The position numbers and the translations under genes are program-made. A stretch of 34,134 bases of DNA from Buchananella hordeovulneris (GTDB lineage: Bacteria > Actinomycetota > Actinomycetes > Actinomycetales > Actinomycetaceae). The notes under the pieces were generated by a model, which ran no database searches, was not told the origin of the DNA, and saw only the letters and a list, made by a program, of their open reading frames with translations. The stretch spans positions 64,113 through 98,246 of the forward strand of contig JAUMWR010000002.1 of the NCBI GenBank assembly GCA_030529545.1, read 5' to 3'. Below are positions 9,801 to 17,884 of this stretch, one piece after another; the first letter of the stretch is position 1; the number at the start of each line of letters is the position of its first letter.

Positions 9801-12800
9801 GAGACGGTGTAGGAGCCCTCCTCCGTGGGCGCGATCGTCACGATGCGCCCGCCGGCGCCCCTGGCCGTCAGTGCCGCGCTCTGGGAGACCACGGAGCTCT
9901 CGATCAGCGCCAGCTTGTCACCGTCCGCGTCCAGGTCGTTGGCCGCCACGGGCACACCGATCTTCACCCCCGGGCGGGCCACCACGATATCGGCCACCGC
10001 CACCGGGGGCTGGTTCACGCCAGAGCGCGGGGCGATGCCGATTCGCACCGAGGCAGTGGCGTGCTTGCCCAGCTTGTCCTCCACCTCGTAGGTGAAGAAG
10101 TCCGTGCCCTGCGCGGTGTCGTTGGCGGTGTAGACCAGCAGGCCGTCGCGCACCTCGACGATGCCCTGCTTCGGGGCGGAGGCGGCGCCCACCAGGGAGA
10201 CGGAGTCACCGTCCGGGTCGATCCCGTCCAGCGGCACCAGGATGCGCGTCTCACTGCCGGCCCTGCCCCACGCGGTCAGGTCCTTGGGGCGCGGGGCCTG
10301 GTTAGCGCCCGCGTCCAGCGGCACCACCGTCAGCGTGATCTGCGCGGAGACCACGTTTCCGGCCGTGTCCTGCACCGTGTAGACGATCTTGCTGCTGCCA
10401 CCGGCCTTGCCACCGCGCACGCGCACCACGTTGTCGCTCACGAACACCGTGGCCAGGTCGTCACCAAAGTCGTATCCCAGCTCCGGCAGGACCGTCAGCT
10501 TCAGGTTGCCTGGGGAGCGGTCGTTGGCCAGGACGGACACCGCGCCCACGTCGCCGCTGCGCACCACCAGCTTGTCGTCAGTCAGCTCCGGCGGGTCCGC
10601 CAGCGCCCCGCCACGGGCCGGCATGATCGTCACCGTGCCCACTGCGGAACCGAACTGGTTGGAGACGGTGTAGGTGAAGGTCTGCGGCGCGTTCAGGCCG
10701 CGCGGTGCACTCACCCGCAGCAGGTGGTGCTCGATCACCGCCACCTCCAGGGGCGAGCCCTCCGGCACGGTCACAGCGTTAACGGTGAGCACCCCACCGG
10801 TCGGGTCGGTGTCGTTGACCAGTGGGTTGACCAGCACCTGGCCGGTGGCGTCCAGCACGCCCAGGTCGTCCTCCACCGTGGGTGGGGCCTCGTTGCTGGC
10901 CTCCACCACGTCCACCCGGATCACGCCCGAGCTGGTGGAGGGCCCGTCGGCCACCAGGTAGGTCAGATAGTAGGTGCCGGCCTTCACGCCCTGCACCACC
11001 ACCTGCTTGTCCTCCGCCACCATCTTGGCGGTCAGACCGGCGGGAGCGTCGTCCAACTTCACCAGCCGCAGGGGGTCGCCGTTCGGGTCGGTGTCGTTGG
11101 CGAGCGGATTGACCGTGGCAGTGGCGCCCACGCGCACCACCACGAAGTCGGTGTTGGTGATCGGCGGCTGGTTGGCGGCCCCCACCACGGTGACGGCCAG
11201 GGTGCCCTCTCCGGTCTCGCGGCCGTCGGAGACCAGCAGCGGCACGTTGTACTTGCCCGGGCCGATCCCGGCCTCGCGCAGGTCCACCTTGCCTGCCGGG
11301 ATGGAGCGCGCGCGCAGCCCCTCGGGCGCGATCACCGCGTCCAGGAGGATCGGGTCGCCGTCCGGGTCCCACCAACCGTCCAGGCCGTTGACCGAGGCGC
11401 TCTTGCCCTGCCCCATGCTCACCATCTGCGGGGCGCGCTGCTCCGGCTTGTGGTTCTCGTCCGCCGCGCGCACAGTCAGGGAGACGGTGGCCCGGTCGGT
11501 GCCGCCGCGCCCGTCGCTGACCTCGTATTCGAAGGTGGCGGTGCCGGTGGCGTCGGCGGGCACGTTGATGGCGAGCGCCGCGCCCGCCCGGGCCGCGCTG
11601 ACCTGCCCCACCGACGGCTGGGACAGCGCGGAGGCGGTGAGGAAGTCGCCGTCGACGTCGAGGTCGTTGGCCACCACGTTCAGGATGGTGGTGCGGCCGG
11701 GGCGCACGCCCAGGGTGTCGTCCTGCGCCACCGGCGGGTTGTTCTTCTCGGTGCGCTCCAGGTTTTGGAACTCGGTGGTGGTCTGCTGGTTCTTTTCTTC
11801 CTTCTCCCGCTGCTCGATGTCCTGCAGCAGGGCGTCCCAGTCGTTGACGAACACCATGTCCTGGTCCGGCAGCCACGCGTCGCCGGAGAGCGTGTCGTTG
11901 AGCACCACCACGTCTCGATTGGTGCGGAAGACGAGCTGCTTGGCTCCGGCCACGGACTCGCTGCGGCCGACCAGGTTGTGCTGGGGGTCGTCGCACTGGC
12001 GCACGTGCGCGCCGGATTCGTTCCACGCGGCGTACGCGCACCCGCCCTTGTGGACGGGGCGGGCCGGCTTGCCCGCCTGGGGCGCCTCCACCTTGGTCGG
12101 CTCGCCGCCGCCCAGCGGGAAGAGGAGCAGCGCCTGCTTGGTGGCCACCGCCACCGTCTGCGCGGCCGGCCCCGATTCCTGGAGCACCGCCTCCGCGCCC
12201 TCTACTTGGACGACGCTGCCGCCCGGCAGGGTGAGTTGGTTGGCGCTGCGGTCCAGGACCACGGTCTGGTCGCCCACGCCGGCCACCTGCAGCTCGGCCC
12301 CCGCCTTGACGTCGAGGGCGCGCTGCGTGGAGATGTACTTGCCCGGGCCGCTGGCGGTGATCGTGGCTACCTGGCCAGCCTGGGCGCTGGCGATGTGCAC
12401 GGTGCCGTCCACGCCCGGGGCGGCCACCGCGCCCGGCATTCCCTCCACGGTCGCCTTGACACGGGGGGCCACGGAGACGCTGGCGGAGGGACTGGGGGTG
12501 GCCGTTTCCGCTGCGGCCGCGCCCTCCTCGGGCTGGTTGATCACGTCCGTGGCGACGAAGCTGGTGAACTCCTCCACCGGCATGGCCCAGGCCCGGCCGC
12601 CGACGGCGTCCACGACGGAGACGGTGCCGCCGCCCACCTGGGCGCCCAGGCCCTCCAAGGCCAGGCCGGCGCCGAGCGCAGAGTTGGCCACGTCCACCTG
12701 GCTGAGCTGGGCCTCGTCCGGCAGGGAGGCAAAGACCTGCTCGCCCTGCTGGAACACGTCAAAGTTGGCGCTGGACAGGCGCATGCCGCCGTCGATCTTG

Positions 12801-12985
12801 CGGGAGGCGGAGTTCAGGTGACCCATGAGCCGCGCGGAAGTGTTGGTGACCCACACGCCGCCGTCGGTCAGGTCCAGGTCGGCCGCCTTCTGCCCGGGGT
12901 TGAGCACGGCAATGACGCCCACCGCCGCCACCGCAATGGTGGCTGCGACGGCGGCGCCCTTTTGGCGCAGGCGGTCAAGCTTCAT
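6851..12985 (-). CDS. Giant membrane-anchored Ig-like/fibronectin type III surface protein
   Basis: The 2044-aa protein has a basic N-terminus and one hydrophobic segment (about 12-30) that acts as signal anchor or signal peptide. Residues of about 35-380 form a beta-rich domain, including DGGVWVTN, that may be propeller-like, followed by a charged stretch near 385-415. About 11 cadherin-like Ig repeats follow (about 415-1478), recognisable by NxPPVA..DD and NDxDxDGDxL repeats that suggest calcium binding. About five FN3 domains follow (1479 to about 1945), then a short Cys-containing C-terminal domain. There is no LPXTG sorting signal. FN3 proteins directly ahead of MoxR-DUF58-transglutaminase genes are known from bifidobacterial PFNA clusters. 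The start at ATG 12985 lies 18 bp after the GTPase stop. It is probably a long extracellular adhesin or envelope spacer and the likely client of the downstream MoxR set. Confidence 0.93.
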   Translation of the reverse strand: MKLDRLRQKGAAVAATIAVAAVGVIAVLNPGQKAADLDLTDGGVWVTNTSARLMGHLNSASRKIDGGMRLSSANFDVFQQGEQVFASLPDEAQLSQVDVANSALGAGLALEGLGAQVGGGTVSVVDAVGGRAWAMPVEEFTSFVATDVINQPEEGAAAAETATPSPSASVSVAPRVKATVEGMPGAVAAPGVDGTVHIASAQAGQVATITASGPGKYISTQRALDVKAGAELQVAGVGDQTVVLDRSANQLTLPGGSVVQVEGAEAVLQESGPAAQTVAVATKQALLLFPLGGGEPTKVEAPQAGKPARPVHKGGCAYAAWNESGAHVRQCDDPQHNLVGRSESVAGAKQLVFRTNRDVVVLNDTLSGDAWLPDQDMVFVNDWDALLQDIEQREKEEKNQQTTTEFQNLERTEKNNPPVAQDDTLGVRPGRTTILNVVANDLDVDGDFLTASALSQPSVGQVSAARAGAALAINVPADATGTATFEYEVSDGRGGTDRATVSLTVRAADENHKPEQRAPQMVSMGQGKSASVNGLDGWWDPDGDPILLDAVIAPEGLRARSIPAGKVDLREAGIGPGKYNVPLLVSDGRETGEGTLAVTVVGAANQPPITNTDFVVVRVGATATVNPLANDTDPNGDPLRLVKLDDAPAGLTAKMVAEDKQVVVQGVKAGTYYLTYLVADGPSTSSGVIRVDVVEASNEAPPTVEDDLGVLDATGQVLVNPLVNDTDPTGGVLTVNAVTVPEGSPLEVAVIEHHLLRVSAPRGLNAPQTFTYTVSNQFGSAVGTVTIMPARGGALADPPELTDDKLVVRSGDVGAVSVLANDRSPGNLKLTVLPELGYDFGDDLATVFVSDNVVRVRGGKAGGSSKIVYTVQDTAGNVVSAQITLTVVPLDAGANQAPRPKDLTAWGRAGSETRILVPLDGIDPDGDSVSLVGAASAPKQGIVEVRDGLLVYTANDTAQGTDFFTYEVEDKLGKHATASVRIGIAPRSGVNQPPVAVADIVVARPGVKIGVPVAANDLDADGDKLALIESSVVSQSAALTARGAGGRIVTIAPTEEGSYTVSYRITDGRGGEATGILTVTVRSDAPLLAPIVRDDVIDRSTLTTDQTSAVVEVLKNDDDPDGDIDEARLSSPDENVKINPDRTITVALLPEPQILVYTVTDKDDLSSSAFIRVPGTEITRPYVDATKVPVVVKAGTSVSIELGAVIVRRSGRGVLVTDPGKVAVGPGHDGSAVVTGPATLTFGADRNFSGRTNIVLEVTDGADLNDPSGQTSTVTIPIEVTPGDNRPPVFEGTEVVVAPGEEAKTVDLAAMTTDPDGDLPERMTFAVAGGVEAGINASISGTQLSVSADVSRGKGPAGQIVLTVEDPRGASVVGYIPVRVTSSTRAPIEAAPLNITLHAGKEQVVELAEIASNPFPDKPLALVGAPTASEGGSVSAAGTALTVRANDGFNGTFTVKYTLRDATNDPDRFHANVISVTVLDKPGAPTDVAATAVGNGEAEVSWSPAAPNGSAISAYKVIVLSEGGREVECGQVTVCKVTGLQNGREHTFAVMAQNEVGWGEQSAPGSAYVDVVPGAPSITSVEAGDGHVLLAWTAPKNEGSALLGYEVTVLGVGTRAFGPDAAGTPQRIDGLSNGSTYTFTVRARNSSRGPEQGWGPQSPESLPMVPYGRPGPVSSLSAMASSIGVGVGATDTVVVSWSPGSNNGRAIEQYVVTLGGITKTVSGNELTTSFEVNYSGTQVEVSVVAINDVAKNLRSDPVTALVWVLGQPNAPTLNSLTATGQSGEAEISWTKSSDGQGWLSGELTYQWSLDGANWQPLTGNRITGLVDGATSTVMLRAEGNKGGTVAQSAVSNSLSVVTFRPPTSPTMTCEAGEKTVICRWSGGEDGGKNTVYRLSGDMVGNVPAASDITLPAAEGETKRLCVQAQQDGGNVGELNCDEATVPIFGRFYRLEPGESVPCGEDRCGWEGVNYKVSVRLWEWPGAETVRCSGTIYGVPVSTTIPMGGSNEVLVTPRFDGIAGDFLVASSASVFLDHWLVCENGTFQP

Positions 12986-13003
12986 CTCAACAAACCCTAG
13001 GAA

Positions 13004-14173
13004 TCAGAAGTAGCGACGCTCAGCAAACTCCCACAGGAGAGGGTCGAGCACACGGAAGGGGGAGATCCCCCGCACCGTGAGGCGATTGGCGTGCTTTGGG
13101 GTCTCTCCCAGCGCGGAAACCGCGAAGTGGCGCACCCGGGAGACTCGGTTCGCCGCCCGCGCGTTTTCCGCAATCGCGGTGATCTGCCCCTCCTGGAACA
13201 TGCCCAGCAGGGAAATTACCTCCAGGTTGAGAAATTCTAGCTCCAACTCGAATTGCTCCCGCGGGATCAGCTCCTGGCCGGCCCCCGGCCCGGGGCGGAA
13301 GGTGTTGTCCCGGCGCATGAGCGTGGCTGGGTTGGCGAACACCCTGGCGTAGCTGGTGTTGACGTTCACCAGCTCCTGCACGGCGTCAAACTTGGAGACC
13401 ACCAGGCCCAGCTTGCCGCCGTCGCCCGCGTACTGCTCCAGCAAGTTAGGCAGGACCTCGCGGGCCGGGGCGCCAAAGCGGCCCTTGTCTGCTGTGATGC
13501 GCCCCTGCACCAGGTCCAGGAATCCCGGCACCATGAACGGGTCAAACAGGAAGAGCGTCAGGTCCGCCTTGCCCAGGTAGTTGTACTTCGTGGCCCGCTG
13601 AGTGGCGTTTTGCAGGTCCTCACCGGCCATGTCCCGGATCACCAGGTATACGTCCTGCCCCGGCACCATGCCCCCCAGGGGCCAGATCATCGGCTCGCGC
13701 TGGAACGCCTCGTTGTCGGTCAGCGGCGGCGTGGGGCGCAGCACGCCGTTCTCGTCGTACATAGGGCGCTTGTAGTTGAGCTCGAAGGTCGCCTTGATCT
13801 CGTTGGTCAGCGGCTTCATGAACGCGCCCCGGGCGGAGAGGAACCGCTCCAGCGTGTTGATCATGACGCCAATCCACACGGACTTACCCACGCCCCGAGC
13901 GCCCGTGACCGCCACCGTCAGGGTCTGGCCGTTGCGCCAGCCAGTGGGGATATCCCGCCTGCAGCTCAGGCACACCTCCTGCGTGCAGGGGTGGTTGCAG
14001 TTGATGCAGATGGTGGATTGCCCCTCCACCACCCAACCGGGGGTGCTGAGCACCGGGTAGCCGGCATGCTCGCTGGCCTCCGGGATAGCCGTGGCCGGGC
14101 ACCTGCCGGAGGTGCAGCGGTAGGCGAACTGGTTGCTCGCCAGCTGCGTGAAGCAATACGGGCAGGCCGTCAT
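13004..14173 (-). CDS. Zinc-ribbon GTPase of the DO-GTPase2 type
   Basis: This 389-aa cytoplasmic protein has two N-terminal Cys clusters (C4, C7, C20, C25 and C56, C59, C68, C71) that look like treble-clef or zinc-ribbon modules. The GTPase domain follows: P-loop GARGVGKS (91-98), a DMAGEDL switch-II-like motif, and SKFDAV at the base-recognition position. Zinc-ribbon GTPases beside GAP1 genes are known in actinobacteria as DO-GTPase2, placed by comparative genomics in predicted NTP-dependent conflict systems. The gene overlaps the upstream vWA-like gene by 4 bp (ATGA), and the GAP1 gene is next upstream. I infer a nucleotide-switched regulator at the junction of the GTPase block and the surface-protein block. 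The G-domain call is firm; the subfamily name is moderately firm. Confidence 0.9.
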   Translation of the reverse strand: MTACPYCFTQLASNQFAYRCTSGRCPATAIPEASEHAGYPVLSTPGWVVEGQSTICINCNHPCTQEVCLSCRRDIPTGWRNGQTLTVAVTGARGVGKSVWIGVMINTLERFLSARGAFMKPLTNEIKATFELNYKRPMYDENGVLRPTPPLTDNEAFQREPMIWPLGGMVPGQDVYLVIRDMAGEDLQNATQRATKYNYLGKADLTLFLFDPFMVPGFLDLVQGRITADKGRFGAPAREVLPNLLEQYAGDGGKLGLVVSKFDAVQELVNVNTSYARVFANPATLMRRDNTFRPGPGAGQELIPREQFELELEFLNLEVISLLGMFQEGQITAIAENARAANRVSRVRHFAVSALGETPKHANRLTVRGISPFRVLDPLLWEFAERRYF

Positions 14174-15069
14174 CGGTCAGTCTCCTTAAAAGCGCGTTCC
14201 AGCCACTGCACCAGGGCGTCGATCACCTTGGCATCGCCCTCCCCCAGCTCGGACTGCTCCTTGGCAAGCACCTCCAAGAGCTCCCGGGTGCGCCCAAAGG
14301 CGAATCCGCCCGCGCGCCCCAGGTAGCTGTTGACCTCGTCGGGGGACAGGCTGAGCACCGGCACCGGGCCGGCCAGCGGCAGGTCGGTAATCACCACGCA
14401 GCGGCCGGCGGGAACGTCGTCCATCGCCACAGCCCCCACGCGGCCGGCGGTCTTGCTCCCCACCTGGGCCAAGGTGGGCAGGGGGTGGTGGCCGTCGCCT
14501 GCCAGCTTGCCCAGCAAGGACAAGACAGCCTGCACCTGATCCTGGTGGGCGCGCATGGACGGGGAAAAGTCCACGACGGCGGCGTCGATGTCCAGCCGGA
14601 ACTCCCGGCCGTTGGCCCGGCGCCAGTTGCGGAACCACACCCCGATGTCGGAGGAGTCGGTCCACTCGGCCGCCCCGCGCTCCACCTCCACCTGGCCCAG
14701 GTTGGGGCGGGTGAGGGAGATCAGCTTGAAACCGGTGGCGCCGCCCACCGGGATGCCCTGCACCAGCAGCGCCTCGCTGCCCGATCCGACGGAAACGGTC
14801 AGGTCCAGGGTGGCGTGCGGCTCGAAAGTCGGGCCCGGCTCCGGGGAGACGATCACGCCCACCTGGCCGGCCTCCGCCAGCACGCGCAGCGGTACGTTGA
14901 GCTGGCCGCGAGCCTGCGCCTGGTTGCGAAACACCTCCGGCGGGAGGTCGGTAGACACCGTGGCGCCCACCCCCAGGCTGGGAGAGACGTTGATGCGCAA
15001 GAAGGTCTCCCCCGGCGCGGTGGTCAGGCGCTCCGCCGCCCAGTCCCCTGAGATTCTCCGAATAGCCAT
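14170..15069 (-). CDS. Small vWA-like protein with MIDAS motif, GAP1/GTPase partner
   Basis: This 299-aa soluble protein has a beta-rich N-terminal half of unknown family. A hydrophobic strand then leads into DFSPSM (167-172), which matches the DxSxS metal-ion-dependent adhesion site of vWA domains. A later strand, CVVITDLPL, fits the same fold. The rest of the vWA domain is divergent, so metal binding is likely but not certain. I chose ATG 15069 because GGAAGGGG sits 5 bases upstream and the frame starts 1 bp after the GAP1 stop. The alternative start at 15102 would overlap GAP1 by 32 bp. The stop overlaps the GTPase start (ATGA), so the three genes look translationally coupled and probably form a complex. 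Confidence 0.88.
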   Translation of the reverse strand: MAIRRISGDWAAERLTTAPGETFLRINVSPSLGVGATVSTDLPPEVFRNQAQARGQLNVPLRVLAEAGQVGVIVSPEPGPTFEPHATLDLTVSVGSGSEALLVQGIPVGGATGFKLISLTRPNLGQVEVERGAAEWTDSSDIGVWFRNWRRANGREFRLDIDAAVVDFSPSMRAHQDQVQAVLSLLGKLAGDGHHPLPTLAQVGSKTAGRVGAVAMDDVPAGRCVVITDLPLAGPVPVLSLSPDEVNSYLGRAGGFAFGRTRELLEVLAKEQSELGEGDAKVIDALVQWLERAFKETDR

Positions 15070-15070
15070 C

Positions 15071-17881
15071 TCAACCCCTTCCAAATATTCCAAGCAAACC
15101 ACGCGATCCGTCCTGGCTCAGTTCGTCAACGACTGCGGCCACCTTGGTGGCCACCTCGCTCTCCGGTGAGTCGAAGTACGGCAGGACCGCCGCCAGCACC
15201 TGCGCCCTGATCCAGTCCAGTTGGTGGGGAGAGCAGGCCATGAGTGCCGCACGCAGCATGGGCACCGCCAGCTCCACCATCGCCTTGGCGAACCGGTAGT
15301 CGTTGGCGTAGGCGTAGCGCAGGTCAAAGTAGCCGGCCTGCACAAACGGGATGGAGAGTACCTTCTCCGCGCCCACCTTGGAGAGCTTCTCCCCTCGCGC
15401 CGGCTGCTCGGCCCGCGTGTAGGCGGCCAGCGCCCCCAGCAGGAAGGAGCCGCCGTGCAGCGGCAGCATGCCCGGGGTGACGTGGGGGGCCACAAAGCGC
15501 CCCTGGTCGGAGTAGAGCAGTTCCGCGAGCGCCAATCGGACGTAGTCGTCGCCCGGCAGGTAGAGCACCTGGCTCACGTCCCAGGAGGAGTAGGCGGCCA
15601 GCAGGTAGACGCGCAGCGCCTGCACCACGTAGGGCTTGAGGTGCTGGTGGATGGCCGCAGGGGTGCCGATGCCGGCGGCGGCGATCGCACAGACCTGCTC
15701 CAGCACCTGCCCGGCCGTGGTCAGCGTGGAGTGGTCCGGGCAGAGCTGCGCGGCCGGGGTCTGTAGGGCCCCGATCAGGGTGCTCAGGTGCGCCAGTCTG
15801 GCAAGTCCGGGGTGCTGGCAGTGCGGGGCGCTCGCGGTGAGCGCACTCAGCCAATCCGTGGCCTGCCCCGCCGGGCATGCCCACGCGGCGGCCAGTGCCG
15901 TGGTGGGGGCGCCGGCCACGTTCCACCCCACCGGCCCGGGCAGCAGGCCCGGGCGCAGGCTGGCCGCGAGCGCCAGGTCCAGCTCCGGCTGGAGTTGCCA
16001 GGGGCGTCCCAGGCTGCGCAACGCGAGGGTGAGGGCTGCGACGTCGGCGCCGGGGTCGCGGGCCAGGAGCTGGGCGGCCGTGCGCTCCACGGCCAGCAGT
16101 GGCGGCAGGTGCACCTCGTATTCGGCCAGCCAGCCGATCAGGCCGGCTGGCAGGGCGGGCAGGGTCAGGGCCTGCCTGGCGGCCAGGGACTCCTCCACCA
16201 GGCGTAGCAGTTCGCGTCGCACCGGCGCCGCCACGTAGCCCGCGCGAGGCAGGATGCGGGCGCAGGACTCTGCCCGCAGCAGCGTCTGGACGCACTCGCG
16301 TAGGAGCGCGGCGGTGACGGGGTGGGCCGGGGCGAAGGCGCCCTCGCCGGCCAGCCAGTTGAAGGCGAAGAAGGCGGCCAGGGCCTTGGTGCTCGGCCCG
16401 TCCAGTCCCTGCTCGGCGTAGGCCTCGTAGGGGGCGCGGGCTGCGGCCTTGATCACATCCTGGAGCGCGGCGGCGTTGCCCGGGCGGGCGGCCCAACGGG
16501 CCCCCAGGTCGGCGCGGCGTGGGTTGGCACCCGCCAGGGCCTCCTGGTAGTCCTCCTCCTGTACCACTGCCTGCAGGTAGGAGGCAAAGGCCATCGAGTT
16601 CACGGCGGTTACCTGGCAGTCGGTCGCAACGCCATCCAGGACGGCGCGCCATTGGGCGGCGCTGCGGGCGGAGGTGGCGGCAAAGCGGGCGCCGAGGGTC
16701 TGGGCCAGGGCGGCGCTCTCGAGGACCTCCGGCGGGGTGGCCAGCAGGATGGCGTCCACGCGCTCGTCCAGTTGCGCCTCGCCCTTGGTGACCAGGCGGA
16801 AGTCGCCGGCTTCCGTGGCGGCCAGCGCCCAGGACAGCGGGCTGGCCAGCTGCACGCCGCCCGCTTCCTCTACCTCCGTAATGCCCCGGAAGACGTCCTC
16901 CACTAGCTCCGCCAGCTCGGCGGCGTTGCCGGCAGTCAGGGCGGAGTCGATCAGGCGGCCCCACGTCCCGGTCAGTTGCAGGGGCGCGGCGGGAGCGAAG
17001 GGGTCCGCCTCCACGTCGATCTGCGCGTCGATCACCACGGCGTAGTCGCTGCCCACCGCCTGGTGCACCTCGCTGCGCGGCACGAACGCCAGGTCCAGGC
17101 CGCTGCGGCGGATCGCCTCGGCCTGGAAGGGGGTGCGCAGGCGCTCCCAGGTGGAGAAGTTGATGGCGCGGGAGGCACCGGCGGTGCACAGGTAGGCCAG
17201 GGCGCACAGCCACCCGGCGGCCTCGTCGCAGCTGTCTGCCCCCACCAGGACCACCTTGCCGGCGGCGCCGCTGGCCTCACCCGGCGCAGGGGCGCCCTGC
17301 CGCTGCTCCTCCAGGGCGGCCGCGATTTGGGCTACGACGCGCACGCGCGCGGGGTGGGCCAGCCAGGCGGCGGCGAATTCCCGGGCGCTCTGCTGGTTGC
17401 CGAGCACGTCCACCTCCGCAGGCAGGACCGCCTCCCGGGCCGCGTCCGCACCGAACGGGCGCAGCCAGAACGGGGCCCGCCACGCGTCGATGGACCGCCA
17501 CGCGGGCACGCGCACCGCCCCGTTAGGCGCGTTGGTGGCCGACGTCGCGCCGGCCGCCCCCAGGTCGCCCTCCTCGAGCAGGACGGCGTGCGTGTAGGTG
17601 TTGGGCCGCCCCAGGGCGTCGCGCCCGGACTCGCAAGTGTGGAAGATGGCCACCCCCTGCGGGGTGGCGAACTGGTAGAAGCGCACCTCGGCCTCAGCCA
17701 GCTCCTCCGGGGTGGGGAAGTTGGGCAACGGGTTGAGCGGCTCCAGCTGAGAGCGGATGAGCGAGACCAGCAGGTCCTCGGTTTGCTCGCTCATGTCCGG
17801 GGAGCGGCCGGTCACGTGCCAACCGGACTGGCGGGTGCCGGCCACTTCGTGATCGAGAGATGAGTACGTTAGCTGCTGCAC
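15071..17881 (-). CDS. GTPase-associated protein 1 (GAP1)
   Basis: The 936-aa protein starts with a GAP1-N2-type domain, recognised by LTYSSLD near the start, SGWHVTGRSPDMSEQ, FYQFATPQGVAIFH, and GRPNTYTHAVLLE. A GAP1-M-like region follows, with VVLVGADSCDEAAGW and INFSTWERLR (about 240-249). The long alpha-helical C-terminal half fits GAP1-C. No nuclease, protease or other effector motif is visible. GAP1 proteins are defined by linkage to DO-GTPases, as here two genes downstream. The start is GTG at 17881, 3 bp after the upstream stop, with a weak ribosome site. I infer a large helical scaffold or sensor controlled by the GTPase. Confidence 0.88.
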   Translation of the reverse strand: MQQLTYSSLDHEVAGTRQSGWHVTGRSPDMSEQTEDLLVSLIRSQLEPLNPLPNFPTPEELAEAEVRFYQFATPQGVAIFHTCESGRDALGRPNTYTHAVLLEEGDLGAAGATSATNAPNGAVRVPAWRSIDAWRAPFWLRPFGADAAREAVLPAEVDVLGNQQSAREFAAAWLAHPARVRVVAQIAAALEEQRQGAPAPGEASGAAGKVVLVGADSCDEAAGWLCALAYLCTAGASRAINFSTWERLRTPFQAEAIRRSGLDLAFVPRSEVHQAVGSDYAVVIDAQIDVEADPFAPAAPLQLTGTWGRLIDSALTAGNAAELAELVEDVFRGITEVEEAGGVQLASPLSWALAATEAGDFRLVTKGEAQLDERVDAILLATPPEVLESAALAQTLGARFAATSARSAAQWRAVLDGVATDCQVTAVNSMAFASYLQAVVQEEDYQEALAGANPRRADLGARWAARPGNAAALQDVIKAAARAPYEAYAEQGLDGPSTKALAAFFAFNWLAGEGAFAPAHPVTAALLRECVQTLLRAESCARILPRAGYVAAPVRRELLRLVEESLAARQALTLPALPAGLIGWLAEYEVHLPPLLAVERTAAQLLARDPGADVAALTLALRSLGRPWQLQPELDLALAASLRPGLLPGPVGWNVAGAPTTALAAAWACPAGQATDWLSALTASAPHCQHPGLARLAHLSTLIGALQTPAAQLCPDHSTLTTAGQVLEQVCAIAAAGIGTPAAIHQHLKPYVVQALRVYLLAAYSSWDVSQVLYLPGDDYVRLALAELLYSDQGRFVAPHVTPGMLPLHGGSFLLGALAAYTRAEQPARGEKLSKVGAEKVLSIPFVQAGYFDLRYAYANDYRFAKAMVELAVPMLRAALMACSPHQLDWIRAQVLAAVLPYFDSPESEVATKVAAVVDELSQDGSRGLLGIFGRG

Positions 17882-17884
17882 TGT

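Noticed and set aside
8550..11740. DNA-level tandem repeats or a CRISPR-like array in the Ig-repeat region
   Set aside because: The recurring words (NDxDxDGD codons) are degenerate protein repeats of about 90-100 residues, not exact DNA repeats with spacers.
8225..13000. Plus-strand open frame of 1591 codons opposite the Ig/FN3 gene
   Set aside because: It is antisense to a protein with clear repeated domains. The translation is His/Gly/Arg-rich with no family features, as expected from GC-rich codon bias.
15324..17213. Minus-strand open frame of 629 codons inside GAP1
   Set aside because: Out-of-frame shadow, Arg/Gly/Pro-rich, without motifs; the GAP1 frame is supported by family similarity.
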